Shown in pieces: positions 26,140 through 35,760 of a DNA stretch of 64,000 nt. Positions within the stretch are counted from its first letter, which is position 1. Each line of letters starts with the position of its first letter. The DNA lies in assembly GCA_036703275.1 (NCBI GenBank), contig DATNPK010000108.1, forward strand, positions 96,859-160,858, written 5' to 3'. The notes under the pieces are model-generated. The model had not been told where the DNA came from. It did not search any database and saw only the letters and a list, made by a program, of their open reading frames with translations. Source of the DNA: Coleofasciculaceae cyanobacterium (lineage in GTDB: Bacteria; Cyanobacteriota; Cyanobacteriia; Cyanobacteriales; Xenococcaceae). A program made the position numbers and the translations under genes.

Positions 26140-27705
26140 CTATTTAGCAAAATTAGCCGCAGGACAACCTACTGCACCCTGTTTAGTAAGTTCCTGAAGA
26201 TAAAATTTAGTTTCTTTCCCCCAGCCAGCCGAGCTGTACCAACGTTCCAGCCAAATTTGAGCATCAATATACATTTCAGAATCAGCAGGTATTTTACAAA
26301 GATGTCTGATTGCTTCGAGAACTCTGCTTTGTTTACCCAATTGCGGAGTCGCTAAAACTCTTAGCTGATTCAAAGCAGCTTCGCAATTATCGGGAAAGTA
26401 TATTGGTAGCTCTTGCTTATTTTTTTCTAATTGAGATATGAGATTTAATGAAGAACCCGCGTTGGCAACACTTAGTTCATCACAAAACTGTCTGAGTTCA
26501 CCTGTTTCTACTAAAGAGCCAGAAGATGACTGTTGTTCTTGTTTTGATAGCGATGAATAATAATTATTAATCGTTAAAAATAGAGGTATTAATAAAGCGA
26601 TCGCAGCTAAAGTTATTATTGAACTTATCTTAGTTAATGGTTCAGGAGTATTGGTATTTTGTTCGCTCTTAAAGTCATTGGTGCTATTACTGGGGTTAAA
26701 TTCTATCTTCAAACTATCAGGACTTAAAGCTAATTTTTGAGCTGAAGTACCAGACTCATACTCAGTGATTGTAGATATTTTATACTCAGGATTTACATTA
26801 GTTATGATAGTGTTGTTTGTCTCAAGTTTACTTATTTCTTGAGAGATAAATTTATGATTGAAAATTTGCTGATAAATTAAATTAGCAACTTTTAGATGGT
26901 TATTTTTTTTGACGACTAAACCCAAACTCAACAGTTCGTTTTGCTCTTTAGTTTGTTGATATTGTTTATTACCTGCAAGTAATATTTTGCGATATTCTTT
27001 TAATAACCAAATAGAGTCGCATCTTGAATTTTTGAGAAAATTCCCTTTGACTACTCTAATATATGCTGCTGCTTTGCTAATTTGCCAGTTCTTAATCAAC
27101 GATTCTTTAATAAAGCGATCGACTGTATTAATTTCTAATCCAGTAGGAATATTAAAATTAGAGTTGGCAAATACATAAGAAATAGTTTTAGTCAGCCCAA
27201 AATTTCCCCCAGTCCAGGCTAAAATTCTACTTAAAATTAAAGAATAATTAGCGTATTTTTCTTCCAAATGTAGAGTATCTTGATTATATTGCTCCAGGGA
27301 CATGAAGGACATTAGCTGAGGTGCTTGAGAGAAACTAGCTAAAAAAAAATTAATTGTATTTTGCTGAATCCAGCCTTTTTTTACGGCTAAAACTCCAAAT
27401 TTTTGTTGATTATTTTTCTGCTCTTCAAGTATGGTTTTAATTTGCTGTTCATTTAGCAAACAGGCTTGGTTTAAATAATATCCTATGGGAAACTGTTGAC
27501 CTTGAGCAAGAAATATATGCCATTTATTGACAAAAAACTCAATAGTTTTAGCTGTTATTCCCTCTTGTAAAACCAGAATTTCTCCTAGCTTCATTTGAGA
27601 GTATTTTACTTGAATATCTAAGGCATTTTGCAACTGTTCTTGAGAAATTAAACCAGCATTTTGTAACAATATTCCCAAAAGCGGTTTGTGATTCTGATTC
27701 GACAT
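26140..27705 (-). CDS. Membrane protein with GspE/MshEN-like N-terminal repeats
   Basis: 521 residues. The N-terminus (LLGILLQNAGLISQEQLQNA through MKLGEILVLQEGITAKTIEF) is a MshEN/GspE-N-like helical unit, with a second, weaker copy at about 75-125. A transmembrane helix lies at about 367-385 (ISSIITLAAIALLIPLFLTI), and the C-terminal domain has two conserved stretches with Cys (FCDELSVANAGSSL, HLCKIPADSEMY). In GspE-type ATPases the N-terminal unit binds partners or nucleotide; there is no ATPase domain here. This architecture is seen in cyanobacterial proteins of unknown role. Single gene, convergent with nadA. Confidence 0.6.
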   Translation of the reverse strand: MSNQNHKPLLGILLQNAGLISQEQLQNALDIQVKYSQMKLGEILVLQEGITAKTIEFFVNKWHIFLAQGQQFPIGYYLNQACLLNEQQIKTILEEQKNNQQKFGVLAVKKGWIQQNTINFFLASFSQAPQLMSFMSLEQYNQDTLHLEEKYANYSLILSRILAWTGGNFGLTKTISYVFANSNFNIPTGLEINTVDRFIKESLIKNWQISKAAAYIRVVKGNFLKNSRCDSIWLLKEYRKILLAGNKQYQQTKEQNELLSLGLVVKKNNHLKVANLIYQQIFNHKFISQEISKLETNNTIITNVNPEYKISTITEYESGTSAQKLALSPDSLKIEFNPSNSTNDFKSEQNTNTPEPLTKISSIITLAAIALLIPLFLTINNYYSSLSKQEQQSSSGSLVETGELRQFCDELSVANAGSSLNLISQLEKNKQELPIYFPDNCEAALNQLRVLATPQLGKQSRVLEAIRHLCKIPADSEMYIDAQIWLERWYSSAGWGKETKFYLQELTKQGAVGCPAANFAK

Positions 27706-27792
27706 TTTGGATAATACTTTGAAAAAACAAATAATTTTATCGATTAATTAATCGTTAACTGTTAACTGCCTAAATCTTGTTAACATATTGAG

Positions 27793-28404
27793 TTATTTAA
27801 CAGCTACTCCTTGATACATATAGCCGATAACCTTAGGCAATTTAGGAGCATAAAACTGTTCAGTAATTACATTAGGAAATTTTTTTTGCACTATGTCATT
27901 GATTTTGCGATTAAGATGACAACCATCAGCAAGAACCTTTTGAATTGGCGTTAGCCGATTTTGCCAAACTTGAATCTGAGTTTCACTACTCAAGCCATGT
28001 TCAATAAAGTAAAACTTACCTCCTGGCTTTAATACACGATGAATTTCAACGATCGCCCGATCGACTAGAGGAATACTACATAGCGTCCAGGTACAGACCA
28101 CTGAATCAAATGTACTATCTGTCATTGGTAAGCTTTCGCTATTTAAAACTTTGTAGTCTACGGTAATCTGGGACTGGTTAATGCGCGATCGCGCCAGCTT
28201 CTGCATCCCAGGATTAGGATCGATGGTAGTAATTTTGTTTACCTCCTCGGGATAATGAGGTAAATTTAAGCCTGTACCAAAGCCAATCTCTAAGATCTCT
28301 CCCGATACATTTGCCAGCAGTTTTTGACGATATTCCCGCAGATTTGCGCCAGACATGGAAAAATCGATGCAGTAAGGAACAATTAAATTAGAATAAAAAC
28401 CCAT
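27793..28404 (-). CDS. Class I SAM-dependent methyltransferase
   Basis: 203 residues with motif I GEILEIGFGTGLNLPHYP, ITTIDPNPGMQKLA (strand 2), DSTFDSVVCTWTLCSIP (motif II/III) and VLKPGGKFYFIEHG. The pattern matches the UbiE-like group and, in particular, phospholipid or thiopurine-type small methyltransferases that start with GFYSNLIVPYCIDFSM. Substrate not predictable. It is divergent from lpxD, 116 bp apart. Confidence 0.85.
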   Translation of the reverse strand: MGFYSNLIVPYCIDFSMSGANLREYRQKLLANVSGEILEIGFGTGLNLPHYPEEVNKITTIDPNPGMQKLARSRINQSQITVDYKVLNSESLPMTDSTFDSVVCTWTLCSIPLVDRAIVEIHRVLKPGGKFYFIEHGLSSETQIQVWQNRLTPIQKVLADGCHLNRKINDIVQKKFPNVITEQFYAPKLPKVIGYMYQGVAVK

Positions 28405-28520
28405 TGTTAAAACTTGTTAATAAATTGATTTAATTAGAATGCTGTAAATTTTTACCTGCAACTGACAACTGTTTTTAACTTAAAATAAATCTTGCCTGTG
28501 TTAGTAAATTACCTTCGGCT

Positions 28521-29558
28521 ATGCAGTTTCAAGAAATCATTACCCAGCTCGGCAAGACAGCTAAATTAAATAGTCTGAGCCAAAATCAAAGTTTAAATCC
28601 TCAAATTGAGGGAGTTGCAGCCATAGACAAAGCAGACCGTAACTCATTAAGCTATGTAGAAGGAGGAAAGTTTGCCGCTGCGATCGCCACAACCCAAGCT
28701 GGTGCTTTAATATTACCTCCAGATGAAACTTTGCAAGCACAGGCTTTAGCTAGAGATATTGCTTGGATTGCTACCTCCAACCCCAGGCTGTTGTTTGCCA
28801 GTGTAATTAGCTTATTTTATCAACCCTTTAAACCCTCACCAAGTATCCATGCCAGCGCAATTATTCATTCTAATACTAGTTTAGGAAAAGATATTTATCT
28901 TGGTGCAAATGTAGTAATTCAGCAGGGTGTAACTATTGGCGATCGCGTGCAGATTCATCCTAATGTGGTAATTTATCCTGATGTTACTATCGGTAGCGAT
29001 ACTGTTCTTCATGCTAACTGTACGATCCACGAACGAACCCAAATTGGCTCTGAGTGCGTAATTCATAGTGGTGCTGCTATTGGCTCAGAAGGCTTTGGCT
29101 TTGTGCCGACGGCAACAGGCTGGTACAAAATGGAACAGTCTGGCTATACCGTCTTGGAAGATGGGGTAGAAGTTGGCTGTAATAGTGCCGTAGATCGCCC
29201 TGCGGTAGGAGAAACTAGAATTGGACGCAACACCAAACTAGATAACTTAGTCCAAATCGGCCATGGCTGTCAGATTGGACGCAACTGCGCTATGGCAGCT
29301 CAAGTAGGCTTAGCTGGAGGCGCAATAATTGGTAATGGGGTAATGTTGGGGGGACAAGTCGGGGTGGCGAATCAGGTAACGGTTGGCGATCGCGTAATTG
29401 CTACAGGACAAACTGGCATTACTGGCAACGTGGCATCAGGAGAGATGGTTTCGGGAATGCCTCATATCCCCAGCCAGCTATATCGTAAATTATTTGTGAT
29501 CTATAAGCGATTACCCGAAATATATCAGATGTATAAAGAATTGAAGAAACAAAAATAG
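28521..29558 (+). CDS. lpxD: UDP-3-O-acylglucosamine N-acyltransferase
   Basis: A 345-residue trimeric left-handed beta-helix acyltransferase of lipid A synthesis. The N-terminal uridine-binding region (about 1-100) precedes hexapeptide repeats (about 108-290; IHASAIIHSNTSLGKDIYLG, VTIGDRVQIHPNVVI, NCTIHERTQIGSE). The catalytic histidine is in LVQIGHGCQIG. The C-terminal helix VIYKRLPEIYQMYKELKKQK is typical. It transfers a 3-hydroxyacyl chain from ACP. Other lpx genes are not in the window. Confidence 0.93.
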   Translation: MQFQEIITQLGKTAKLNSLSQNQSLNPQIEGVAAIDKADRNSLSYVEGGKFAAAIATTQAGALILPPDETLQAQALARDIAWIATSNPRLLFASVISLFYQPFKPSPSIHASAIIHSNTSLGKDIYLGANVVIQQGVTIGDRVQIHPNVVIYPDVTIGSDTVLHANCTIHERTQIGSECVIHSGAAIGSEGFGFVPTATGWYKMEQSGYTVLEDGVEVGCNSAVDRPAVGETRIGRNTKLDNLVQIGHGCQIGRNCAMAAQVGLAGGAIIGNGVMLGGQVGVANQVTVGDRVIATGQTGITGNVASGEMVSGMPHIPSQLYRKLFVIYKRLPEIYQMYKELKKQK

Positions 29559-29580
29559 CACCATAATATGCTAAGTATTG

Positions 29581-30411
29581 CTAATTATTTTGTTCATAAC
29601 GTAGGTGAGTGCGATACTCTTGAAAAATGCTATGAAGGTAAACGGGTTGTGTTGCAAAAACTTTGTTAAAACAGAGCTTTCCCATCCAACCAGCTCTCGT
29701 TAAGCCACCACTCCAAAAATTTAGATACACGAATCCTACTTGAGCCTGGATATCTACTTTGGCTACTCCCTGAATTTGACCTTTGCGGATCATGTTCATC
29801 ACTTCATAACCTTTCAAAGTTCGTCGGACTGTATTGAATGAGCCAAACGCCATCCCTGGGTTGACCAGTCGTTTGATGAACCGGTGATCCTGTTCCACGA
29901 TATTATTGAGGTACTTAACTCTTCGTAGTTCAGTAGTTTTAGCAAAAGTTTTGTTTTCCGTAAGTTCGTCAATCGCTAAGGGATAAGCCGCATTCTTATC
30001 CACATTTATCACCCGCGGCTCCTGGTTATGATCTGCCTTCAGAGCTTTAAAAAAGAAGCGTTTTGCTGCCGGCGCATCTCTTTTGGCGCTCAACATAAAG
30101 TCCAGAGTGTTACCCTCTGAATCCACTGCCCGATACAGATACTTCCATTCACCCTTAACTTTTATATAGGTTTCATCCACTCGCCATGAGTCATTGGTTG
30201 GTTTCAAGTGTGATCTGCATCGCTTATCCAGTTCTGAAGCATAAACCTGCACCCAGCGGTACACCGTCGAATGATCCATTGTGAGTCCCCTCTCGATCAT
30301 CATCTCTTCTAGATTGCGGTACGAAAGCGGATATCGTAAGTACAACCGAACACACAGCAAGATGATTTGTGATTGAAAGTGACGCCACTTAAAGGGGTAG
30401 TTAGGGTTCAT
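29581..30411 (-). CDS. IS6-family DDE transposase
   Basis: The core has the IS6 pattern: YPLSYRNLEEMMIERGL, a helix-turn-helix at DHSTVYRWVQVYASEL, the first Asp in WRVDETYIKVKGEWKYLYRA, the second in VINVDKNAAYP and the Glu in NNIVEQDHRFIKRLV. The natural start is taken as MNPNYPF (30411); an upstream ATG at 30447 would add 12 residues. The stop lies at 29581, 63 bp beyond the left inverted repeat, so the last 21 residues come from flanking DNA. The catalytic residues are all present, so the enzyme may be active. Confidence 0.9.
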   Translation of the reverse strand: MNPNYPFKWRHFQSQIILLCVRLYLRYPLSYRNLEEMMIERGLTMDHSTVYRWVQVYASELDKRCRSHLKPTNDSWRVDETYIKVKGEWKYLYRAVDSEGNTLDFMLSAKRDAPAAKRFFFKALKADHNQEPRVINVDKNAAYPLAIDELTENKTFAKTTELRRVKYLNNIVEQDHRFIKRLVNPGMAFGSFNTVRRTLKGYEVMNMIRKGQIQGVAKVDIQAQVGFVYLNFWSGGLTRAGWMGKLCFNKVFATQPVYLHSIFQEYRTHLRYEQNN

Positions 30412-30490
30412 GAACGAGGTGGATTGGGCAAGCAACAGTAAGTACAATTGCTCTTTTACCAGACTTTCACTAGTTTTTGCAACACAACCC
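29644..30490 (-). mobile_element. IS6-family insertion sequence
   Basis: The ends GGGTTGTGTTGCAAAAACT (29644-29662) and its inverted copy AGTTTTTGCAACACAACCC (30472-30490) bound an 847-bp element. They resemble IS6/IS26-family ends. A single transposase gene fills it. The flanking bases AGGTAAAC and GATTAAAC do not match as an 8-bp duplication; they share only TAAAC, so one flank may have been rearranged. Confidence 0.85.
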
Positions 30491-30576
30491 GATTAAACGT
30501 TTCATATTGGCTACGCCTATAAATTATTTTGTTAAGGGAGAAAAGGAGGAGGCTAAACAAAACTTCTCCCAGTCTC

Positions 30577-30633
30577 CCAGTGATGCGAAGCCCTAAAAGA
30601 TTCGCTTCGCATCACGGTATCCTTTAGGACTCC
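30577..30633. repeat. Palindromic module with TTCGCTTCGCATCAC and CCTTTAGG
   Basis: GTGATGCGAAGCC and GCTTCGCATCAC are inverted, followed by CCTTTAGG, as in the mosaic at 3975-4215. It lies just behind the vWA gene. Confidence 0.5.
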
Positions 30634-30640
30634 TAGTCTT

Positions 30641-33600
30641 CTAGTTATTTCCTGGTAGCTGCTGTGGTTGTGCGGGCGGAATGCGATTACCCTCTGGGCG
30701 AAGGGGGACGCCTTCGCGAACCATAGTTGCTGTCATAGGTGTAAAACGACTGGGTTGAACGCAGGGGGCATTATCTAGTTCGTCTCTTAGCTTGCCTGCA
30801 AAAGTTTCAAACATATCCGATAAAGTTTGGCGATCGCTCAAGCATCCCTGTAACGCAGTCAGTTGTTCTAGCGTCCAGTTGTAAAGCTGAGTGTCTCCCT
30901 GTTCGATGCGTAAATATAGCTGAGTTTCAAACTGTCCCAAGCGAGAGTAGAAGTTGTTTACCTCTGCCTTAATAGTCTGCATATCCATAAAGAACTGTTG
31001 TTTCTTGATATCGGATAGGACAGTGGTTTTAATCGAGTCGGTGTAGTTTTGGTTTAACTCATTTTTAACGATAGAAGTGACATCATCGCGGAAGTTGAGG
31101 ATTTTGTTTTCCAGTTTGACATCAATGCGATCGTCTACGTTATTTATGACGTTATTGACGACTACTTGGACGCTATTGTCAGTTTTGTTTTCTACTGCTG
31201 TATTAATACGTCTGTCGATGTCAGTTTGTAATTGATTGACCACCAGGTTTTTGATGTTCTGGGTTTGAACTTCTAGCTTGGAGTCAACCGTAGAATTAAC
31301 CCGCTTCTCTAGATCTCCCTGTAACTTTTTAGTTACGGAGTTATCGATTTCTAAAGTTTGATCTGTTAGTTTGAGATTGACTACAGAATCGATCCGTTTG
31401 TCTACATCCGCCTGTAGCTGTTGAATTACCAGATTTTTAATATTCGGCGTTTGGTCGGCAACCTTAAGATTGACTACAGAATCGATCCGCTTATCCATAT
31501 CTGCCTGTAGCTGTTTGATTACCTGGCTATTAATCTCTTGTGCCTGGTTTTCTACTTTGACATTAACGACTGTATTAATACGTTGATCGATGTCACTCTG
31601 TAACCGTTGGACGACGAGGTTATTGATTTCTTCGGCTTGGTTATCGACCTTGAGGTTAACTACTGTATTGATACGATTATCGATATCGCCCTGTATTTGT
31701 TCGACAACCTGGTTTTTGATTTGAGTAGAGCGATCGCTGATCTTTAAATTAACTACTGACTCTACACGCTTATCAATATCACTCTGTAGCTGTTGAATAA
31801 CTTGGTTTTTAATTTCCGTAGAGCGATCTCTCAGTTTTAGATTTACTTGTTCTTCAACCATCGAAGTCATTCTGGTATCGATTAGTTCGTTCAACCGACT
31901 ATCAAAATAACTAGACCAACCCTGAAAGTTTTGGTTAAAGCTGACTTCCATCTGTTGTGTGATGGACTTCATCATAAACTCTAACCGCGCTACTTGAATG
32001 GCTAAGTCTTTAGCCTGGGTTTGATAGCCTTTGAGAATCCACTTCTCTAAATTGTCCCAGTAATAAGCTTCTTTCTTCTCATCTTGTTCGTCAGTTACCG
32101 TAACCGAAGTCTCGATTTTGGCTGCCATTTGCTGCCACATCCGTTCCATTTCGGCTTCATCAAAGCGGAAGCTAAAGCTATTCCCGCTACCAACTTTTAT
32201 CTGCTGAGATGTTTTACCACCGTTTCCACCATTGCCACCACTTGCGCTGGTAACTGTGGTTTGAGTGGTACTGCTTTTAGAAGTAGCAACGCCAACTTTC
32301 TCTGTACTTTGTCCACTACTGGATGCGCTGACACTCTCTCTCTCGGTACTTTTATTAGTTCCACCACTGGATGCAGTAACGTTAACCTTATCAGTACTGT
32401 TAGTTGTTCCAGCAGTAACCGTAACCTGCTGTTGATATTGCTTGGCTATCTCTTCTGCACTCACAGATTCAACTGCAACAATAATTTGTCCTTCGTTATC
32501 TTCTTTGTAGGTATCGAAGAACAAGCCCGATAAAGTAGTTTTAGTTTTTACTTCTAAAACAAACTCGTCTTTTAGACCGTTTAAAGAACACCAGGTTTCA
32601 CTAGTTTCCACTCCTGAAAGCTGAGTGACAAACTTACCCGCCTTAATCTGGATTAATGCCCAAGGTTCTAGCTTGAATTTTTTCTCATCCGACCAATAGC
32701 TAGCATTGCCTTCTCGGATCTTGACCCGATAGTTACCAGGGGCGAGTTCGATAAAGTTTTGTGACCACTGTTTGAGAGTGGATAAATATTGTTCGTTGAG
32801 GATATAAGTATTGCTTTTACTGTTAACAGTTAGTTCTTGAGTTTGAGAATTATCGTTGTTTTTAACCGTCAATTTAACCGAACCGCTATGTTGGCGGTTA
32901 TTTAGATTAAAAAATAAAGCACACAAAACAGCCTGTCCTTTTATTTCTAGCTGTAGCTTCTGATTGTATCCATTTAAAGTCGTCCAGGTAGCACCCGTTT
33001 CTACTCCCGTATTTTGGTTAACAAAGGTACTGCCTTCAGTGCCATAGATCCACAGTAAGACAAAAGGTTCTCCCTCTGATTCATTACTATAGCTGTAGCG
33101 TCCATCGGTAATCTGAATCTCAAAATTACCTCGATCTAACGTTAGCTTACTGGCAATATTTTCTTGCAGGGTATTCATCCCTTCAGGATCGATTACGTAA
33201 CAGTTGTCTTTAGTATCGATAGTTAATAGCTGCATATTTTCCTCCACTGTTTGCTGAGATTGATTAGAATTAGTTTCTGAAACGGTTGCTGTCTTGGCTA
33301 GTACTGGTTGATATACGGTCATACCCGCCCAACGATTAGCAGGATTGGTTTTGGTGACTACCTTGCCTTTACCCGTCTTGATATCGATGCGAATTAGCTG
33401 CCCGTCTTTACCTAAATTAAAGAAGTTACCCGTTACGCCATAAAGAACATCATCGATAAATTCCATGCTGGCAAGATCGGGGAAATCAATATCACCAATA
33501 ACTTGAACTTTGCCACTATCTAGATCGCAGGTAGCTAATTGTTTCTTATTGTCAGTACCGATTAAAGTAATATAGGCTTTACCAGAACTATTAAACGCAA

Positions 33601-34693
33601 CTTCTCCACAACCCCGCTTGTCTTTACTTACCGTTACCGCAGGCTTACCTTTACCCGTTTTGAGATCGATCGCAATTAATTGTTTGGCAGCAGAAGCATA
33701 TAAAGTATCGCGCTGGCTATTATACGCCAACCCTACCACATCAAAGCTAATATTCCCTACTGCGACTGCTTTTCCAGCGCGATCGATCTGTACCAACTCA
33801 GTTGTTTTGTTACCCCGACGTAATCCATATAGTTGCGAACCGACAAACGCTAGATCGTAAACCTCTGTAGTAATTGAACCTATTAAATCTGCTTTTCCTG
33901 TCTGAAGATCTAGGGTATAAAGCTGACTAGCTTTTCCAGCCACACAATCCTGAATATATACCGTACCAGATTCAAAATTCATGCTATCTGTTTTCATAGT
34001 ACGACTGCCACAGATAACCTTTTCTAAAACAGCACCAAATCCTTCAAGGCAATCGCGATTTGTAAAAGCTTGTCCTCCCGTTTTGGTAGCTAGTCTGGCG
34101 TATTCTGAAGCAATACCCTGTCGATGTTTGCTCTTGGATGTTCCGAAATAAGTATGAACGATAACTCCTGCTGCTTGAGCTTTCGTAATAGCAGCATTTG
34201 CCGATTCAATATCCGTCCGTTCGGTTTTAGAACCTCCACCATCGAAGGCTTCGTCACCCAGATAGAATATGACTTTGCTGGCATTTTCTCGCCAGTTGAA
34301 GTGTTCGATTAAATCCTCGATCGCTCGCGCGCCATCTTCTTGCGCCCCTGCTGATTTTAACTCCCCCCGCTTTCTGCTTCTTAGGGAAGATTCACTAACC
34401 TTACATTCATTAGTTAAATAGTTCCTGACCGTTCGAGCAAACTGTGTTTCTTTCCACGTTCCTTCGATTCCCAGCCAAATGACTCTTAAGTTCGACGGAC
34501 AGCTAACTTTAGCTGCATCAATTGCTGTTTGAGCTGCTTTATTTAAAGCTTGAGCTTCGTCTTTCATTGAAGGACTAGTATCGATAACGATTACTAAATC
34601 CGTATTGGGGATGTTGTTTAAAGATCGATCGTTCATTTTATTGGGCTTTCTTGGTTTAAGCAAAGAAAAAATACTTCTAAGCATAGAAAACAT
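30641..34693 (-). CDS. Large vWA / beta-propeller / coiled-coil repeat protein
   Basis: A 1350-residue protein in five parts. (1) von Willebrand A domain, about 31-228, with the metal motif DTSPS (38-42) and a later GDEAFDGGGS. (2) A beta-propeller-like region, about 240-470, with repeated TGKAxLIG / YGL / DLKTGKGK units. (3) Two related beta domains, about 495-620 and 625-750, each with a GVETxxTW.xLNG stretch. (4) A Ser/Thr/Gly-rich linker, about 755-835. (5) A coiled coil to about 1290 with seven 31-residue repeats. There is no signal peptide, so it is probably cytoplasmic. The family is not recognised. The last residues (VREGVPLRPEGN) are encoded by a palindromic repeat-like stretch at about 30680-30725. 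Confidence 0.75.
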   Translation of the reverse strand: MFSMLRSIFSLLKPRKPNKMNDRSLNNIPNTDLVIVIDTSPSMKDEAQALNKAAQTAIDAAKVSCPSNLRVIWLGIEGTWKETQFARTVRNYLTNECKVSESSLRSRKRGELKSAGAQEDGARAIEDLIEHFNWRENASKVIFYLGDEAFDGGGSKTERTDIESANAAITKAQAAGVIVHTYFGTSKSKHRQGIASEYARLATKTGGQAFTNRDCLEGFGAVLEKVICGSRTMKTDSMNFESGTVYIQDCVAGKASQLYTLDLQTGKADLIGSITTEVYDLAFVGSQLYGLRRGNKTTELVQIDRAGKAVAVGNISFDVVGLAYNSQRDTLYASAAKQLIAIDLKTGKGKPAVTVSKDKRGCGEVAFNSSGKAYITLIGTDNKKQLATCDLDSGKVQVIGDIDFPDLASMEFIDDVLYGVTGNFFNLGKDGQLIRIDIKTGKGKVVTKTNPANRWAGMTVYQPVLAKTATVSETNSNQSQQTVEENMQLLTIDTKDNCYVIDPEGMNTLQENIASKLTLDRGNFEIQITDGRYSYSNESEGEPFVLLWIYGTEGSTFVNQNTGVETGATWTTLNGYNQKLQLEIKGQAVLCALFFNLNNRQHSGSVKLTVKNNDNSQTQELTVNSKSNTYILNEQYLSTLKQWSQNFIELAPGNYRVKIREGNASYWSDEKKFKLEPWALIQIKAGKFVTQLSGVETSETWCSLNGLKDEFVLEVKTKTTLSGLFFDTYKEDNEGQIIVAVESVSAEEIAKQYQQQVTVTAGTTNSTDKVNVTASSGGTNKSTERESVSASSSGQSTEKVGVATSKSSTTQTTVTSASGGNGGNGGKTSQQIKVGSGNSFSFRFDEAEMERMWQQMAAKIETSVTVTDEQDEKKEAYYWDNLEKWILKGYQTQAKDLAIQVARLEFMMKSITQQMEVSFNQNFQGWSSYFDSRLNELIDTRMTSMVEEQVNLKLRDRSTEIKNQVIQQLQSDIDKRVESVVNLKISDRSTQIKNQVVEQIQGDIDNRINTVVNLKVDNQAEEINNLVVQRLQSDIDQRINTVVNVKVENQAQEINSQVIKQLQADMDKRIDSVVNLKVADQTPNIKNLVIQQLQADVDKRIDSVVNLKLTDQTLEIDNSVTKKLQGDLEKRVNSTVDSKLEVQTQNIKNLVVNQLQTDIDRRINTAVENKTDNSVQVVVNNVINNVDDRIDVKLENKILNFRDDVTSIVKNELNQNYTDSIKTTVLSDIKKQQFFMDMQTIKAEVNNFYSRLGQFETQLYLRIEQGDTQLYNWTLEQLTALQGCLSDRQTLSDMFETFAGKLRDELDNAPCVQPSRFTPMTATMVREGVPLRPEGNRIPPAQPQQLPGNN
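31172..31822 (-). repeat. Seven in-frame 93-bp repeats in the vWA gene
   Basis: The pattern [I/V]KNxVxQQLQxDIDxRI then NTVVNLKVxxQ recurs every 31 residues; CTACAGAATCGATCCG appears at 31381 and 31474, 93 bp apart. The period keeps frame, so copy number could vary without breaking the gene. Confidence 0.8.
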
Positions 34694-35444
34694 ACCTATC
34701 CTCAGATAAGCTAGCTTGACATTTAGCTGACAATTAAAAACTACTTCAGGTATTTGGTAGTAATATCGTTAGTTAATTTCATCAGTAGAATTTATGATTT
34801 ATGGCATTGAAAAGCATACCAAATATCTAAAATCTAGAAAATTTCGAATATTTTGTAGATTTGTATAGCTACTTGAAATTAAACCAATTATAAGTACAAT
34901 CTAAGCCAGAAAAACTAAAATTTTAAATTGTACTTAGCAAATTGCGAAAAATAATTTTAATTACTTAAATTTGTAATCTTATAGATTAGTTAGTTTCAAT
35001 CTACAGTTAATATAGCCTATTTTGAATGCTATTTTATATTTATTAATAAACTAGAACCAGGCGTAACTTTTGCCAAGTTGCACTACGACGAGACTGTTCG
35101 TGGAAAGAACGTAAAAACGGTAGAAAGTCTACAGCAGTCTGGGGATACTCGAAGATACGATTGACCAACGGTCACAGATTACTCCGTCGTTTTACGGCGG
35201 AGTAATCTGTGACTTCATTAATAGTCAAAACTAAAAGACGATCTGTATACTAGAGAACATAACTTTCAAAAAAGATTTTGCAACTCAACCGGTCAACGCG
35301 AATACATGTATCATAATCTTGCTTTTCCAAGCCATTTTCTTGACTCCAATTCTGGATCATAAACAAAGATAAGGAAGCATTAAGCACTCGATTTAAATCC
35401 CAATATTGTTATCTTCAATAGCTGAAATTTAAAAATTATAAGTT
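34694..35444. other. AT-rich intergenic region with a long hairpin
   Basis: No gene is seen in about 750 bp. It should hold the promoters of the vWA gene and of the thioredoxin-fold gene. At 35171-35213, GTCACAGATTACTCCG is perfectly inverted as CGGAGTAATCTGTGAC across an 11-base loop. Confidence 0.5.
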
Positions 35445-35711
35445 ATGCAATTAATTCTTTACAGCAAGCCAGGCTGCCATTTGTGCGAAGGGCTGCAAGA
35501 AAAATTAGAGCGGGTGAGCAATATTGATTTTGAGCTAGAAATACGCGATATCAACGCTCGCGAAGATTGGTTTTCTGCTTATCAATATGAAATCCCCGTA
35601 TTATGTCAAAAATTGCCAAATACCGAAAAACCCTTGCCCCGTATATCTCCTAGAGCTACAGTAGCTAAATTAGAGCAAATGTTACAGAAAAACTTAAGGA
35701 CATTAGAGTAA
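35445..35711 (+). CDS. Glutaredoxin-like (DUF836/thioredoxin-fold) protein
   Basis: An 88-residue single-domain protein. The motif KPGCHLCEG (about residues 8-16) is the CxxC of the family, followed by the helix LQEKLERVSNIDFELEIRDI and NAREDWFSAYQYEIPVLCQK with the cis-proline. It is probably a disulfide reductase or related redox protein of the cytoplasm. MurE follows 49 bp downstream. Confidence 0.85.
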   Translation: MQLILYSKPGCHLCEGLQEKLERVSNIDFELEIRDINAREDWFSAYQYEIPVLCQKLPNTEKPLPRISPRATVAKLEQMLQKNLRTLE

Positions 35712-35760
35712 AAAAATGTGCAAAATATAGTACCGTTAACCGCATTTGCCCAAAATAAAT

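Noticed and set aside
31172..31822. CRISPR-like repeat array
   Set aside because: The 93-bp units lie in frame within a long gene, vary at synonymous sites and encode coiled coil; there are no unique spacers or cas genes.
32084..32533. 149-residue Ser/Thr/Cys-rich ORF opposite the vWA gene
   Set aside because: It mirrors the low-complexity linker of the vWA protein and has no independent support.
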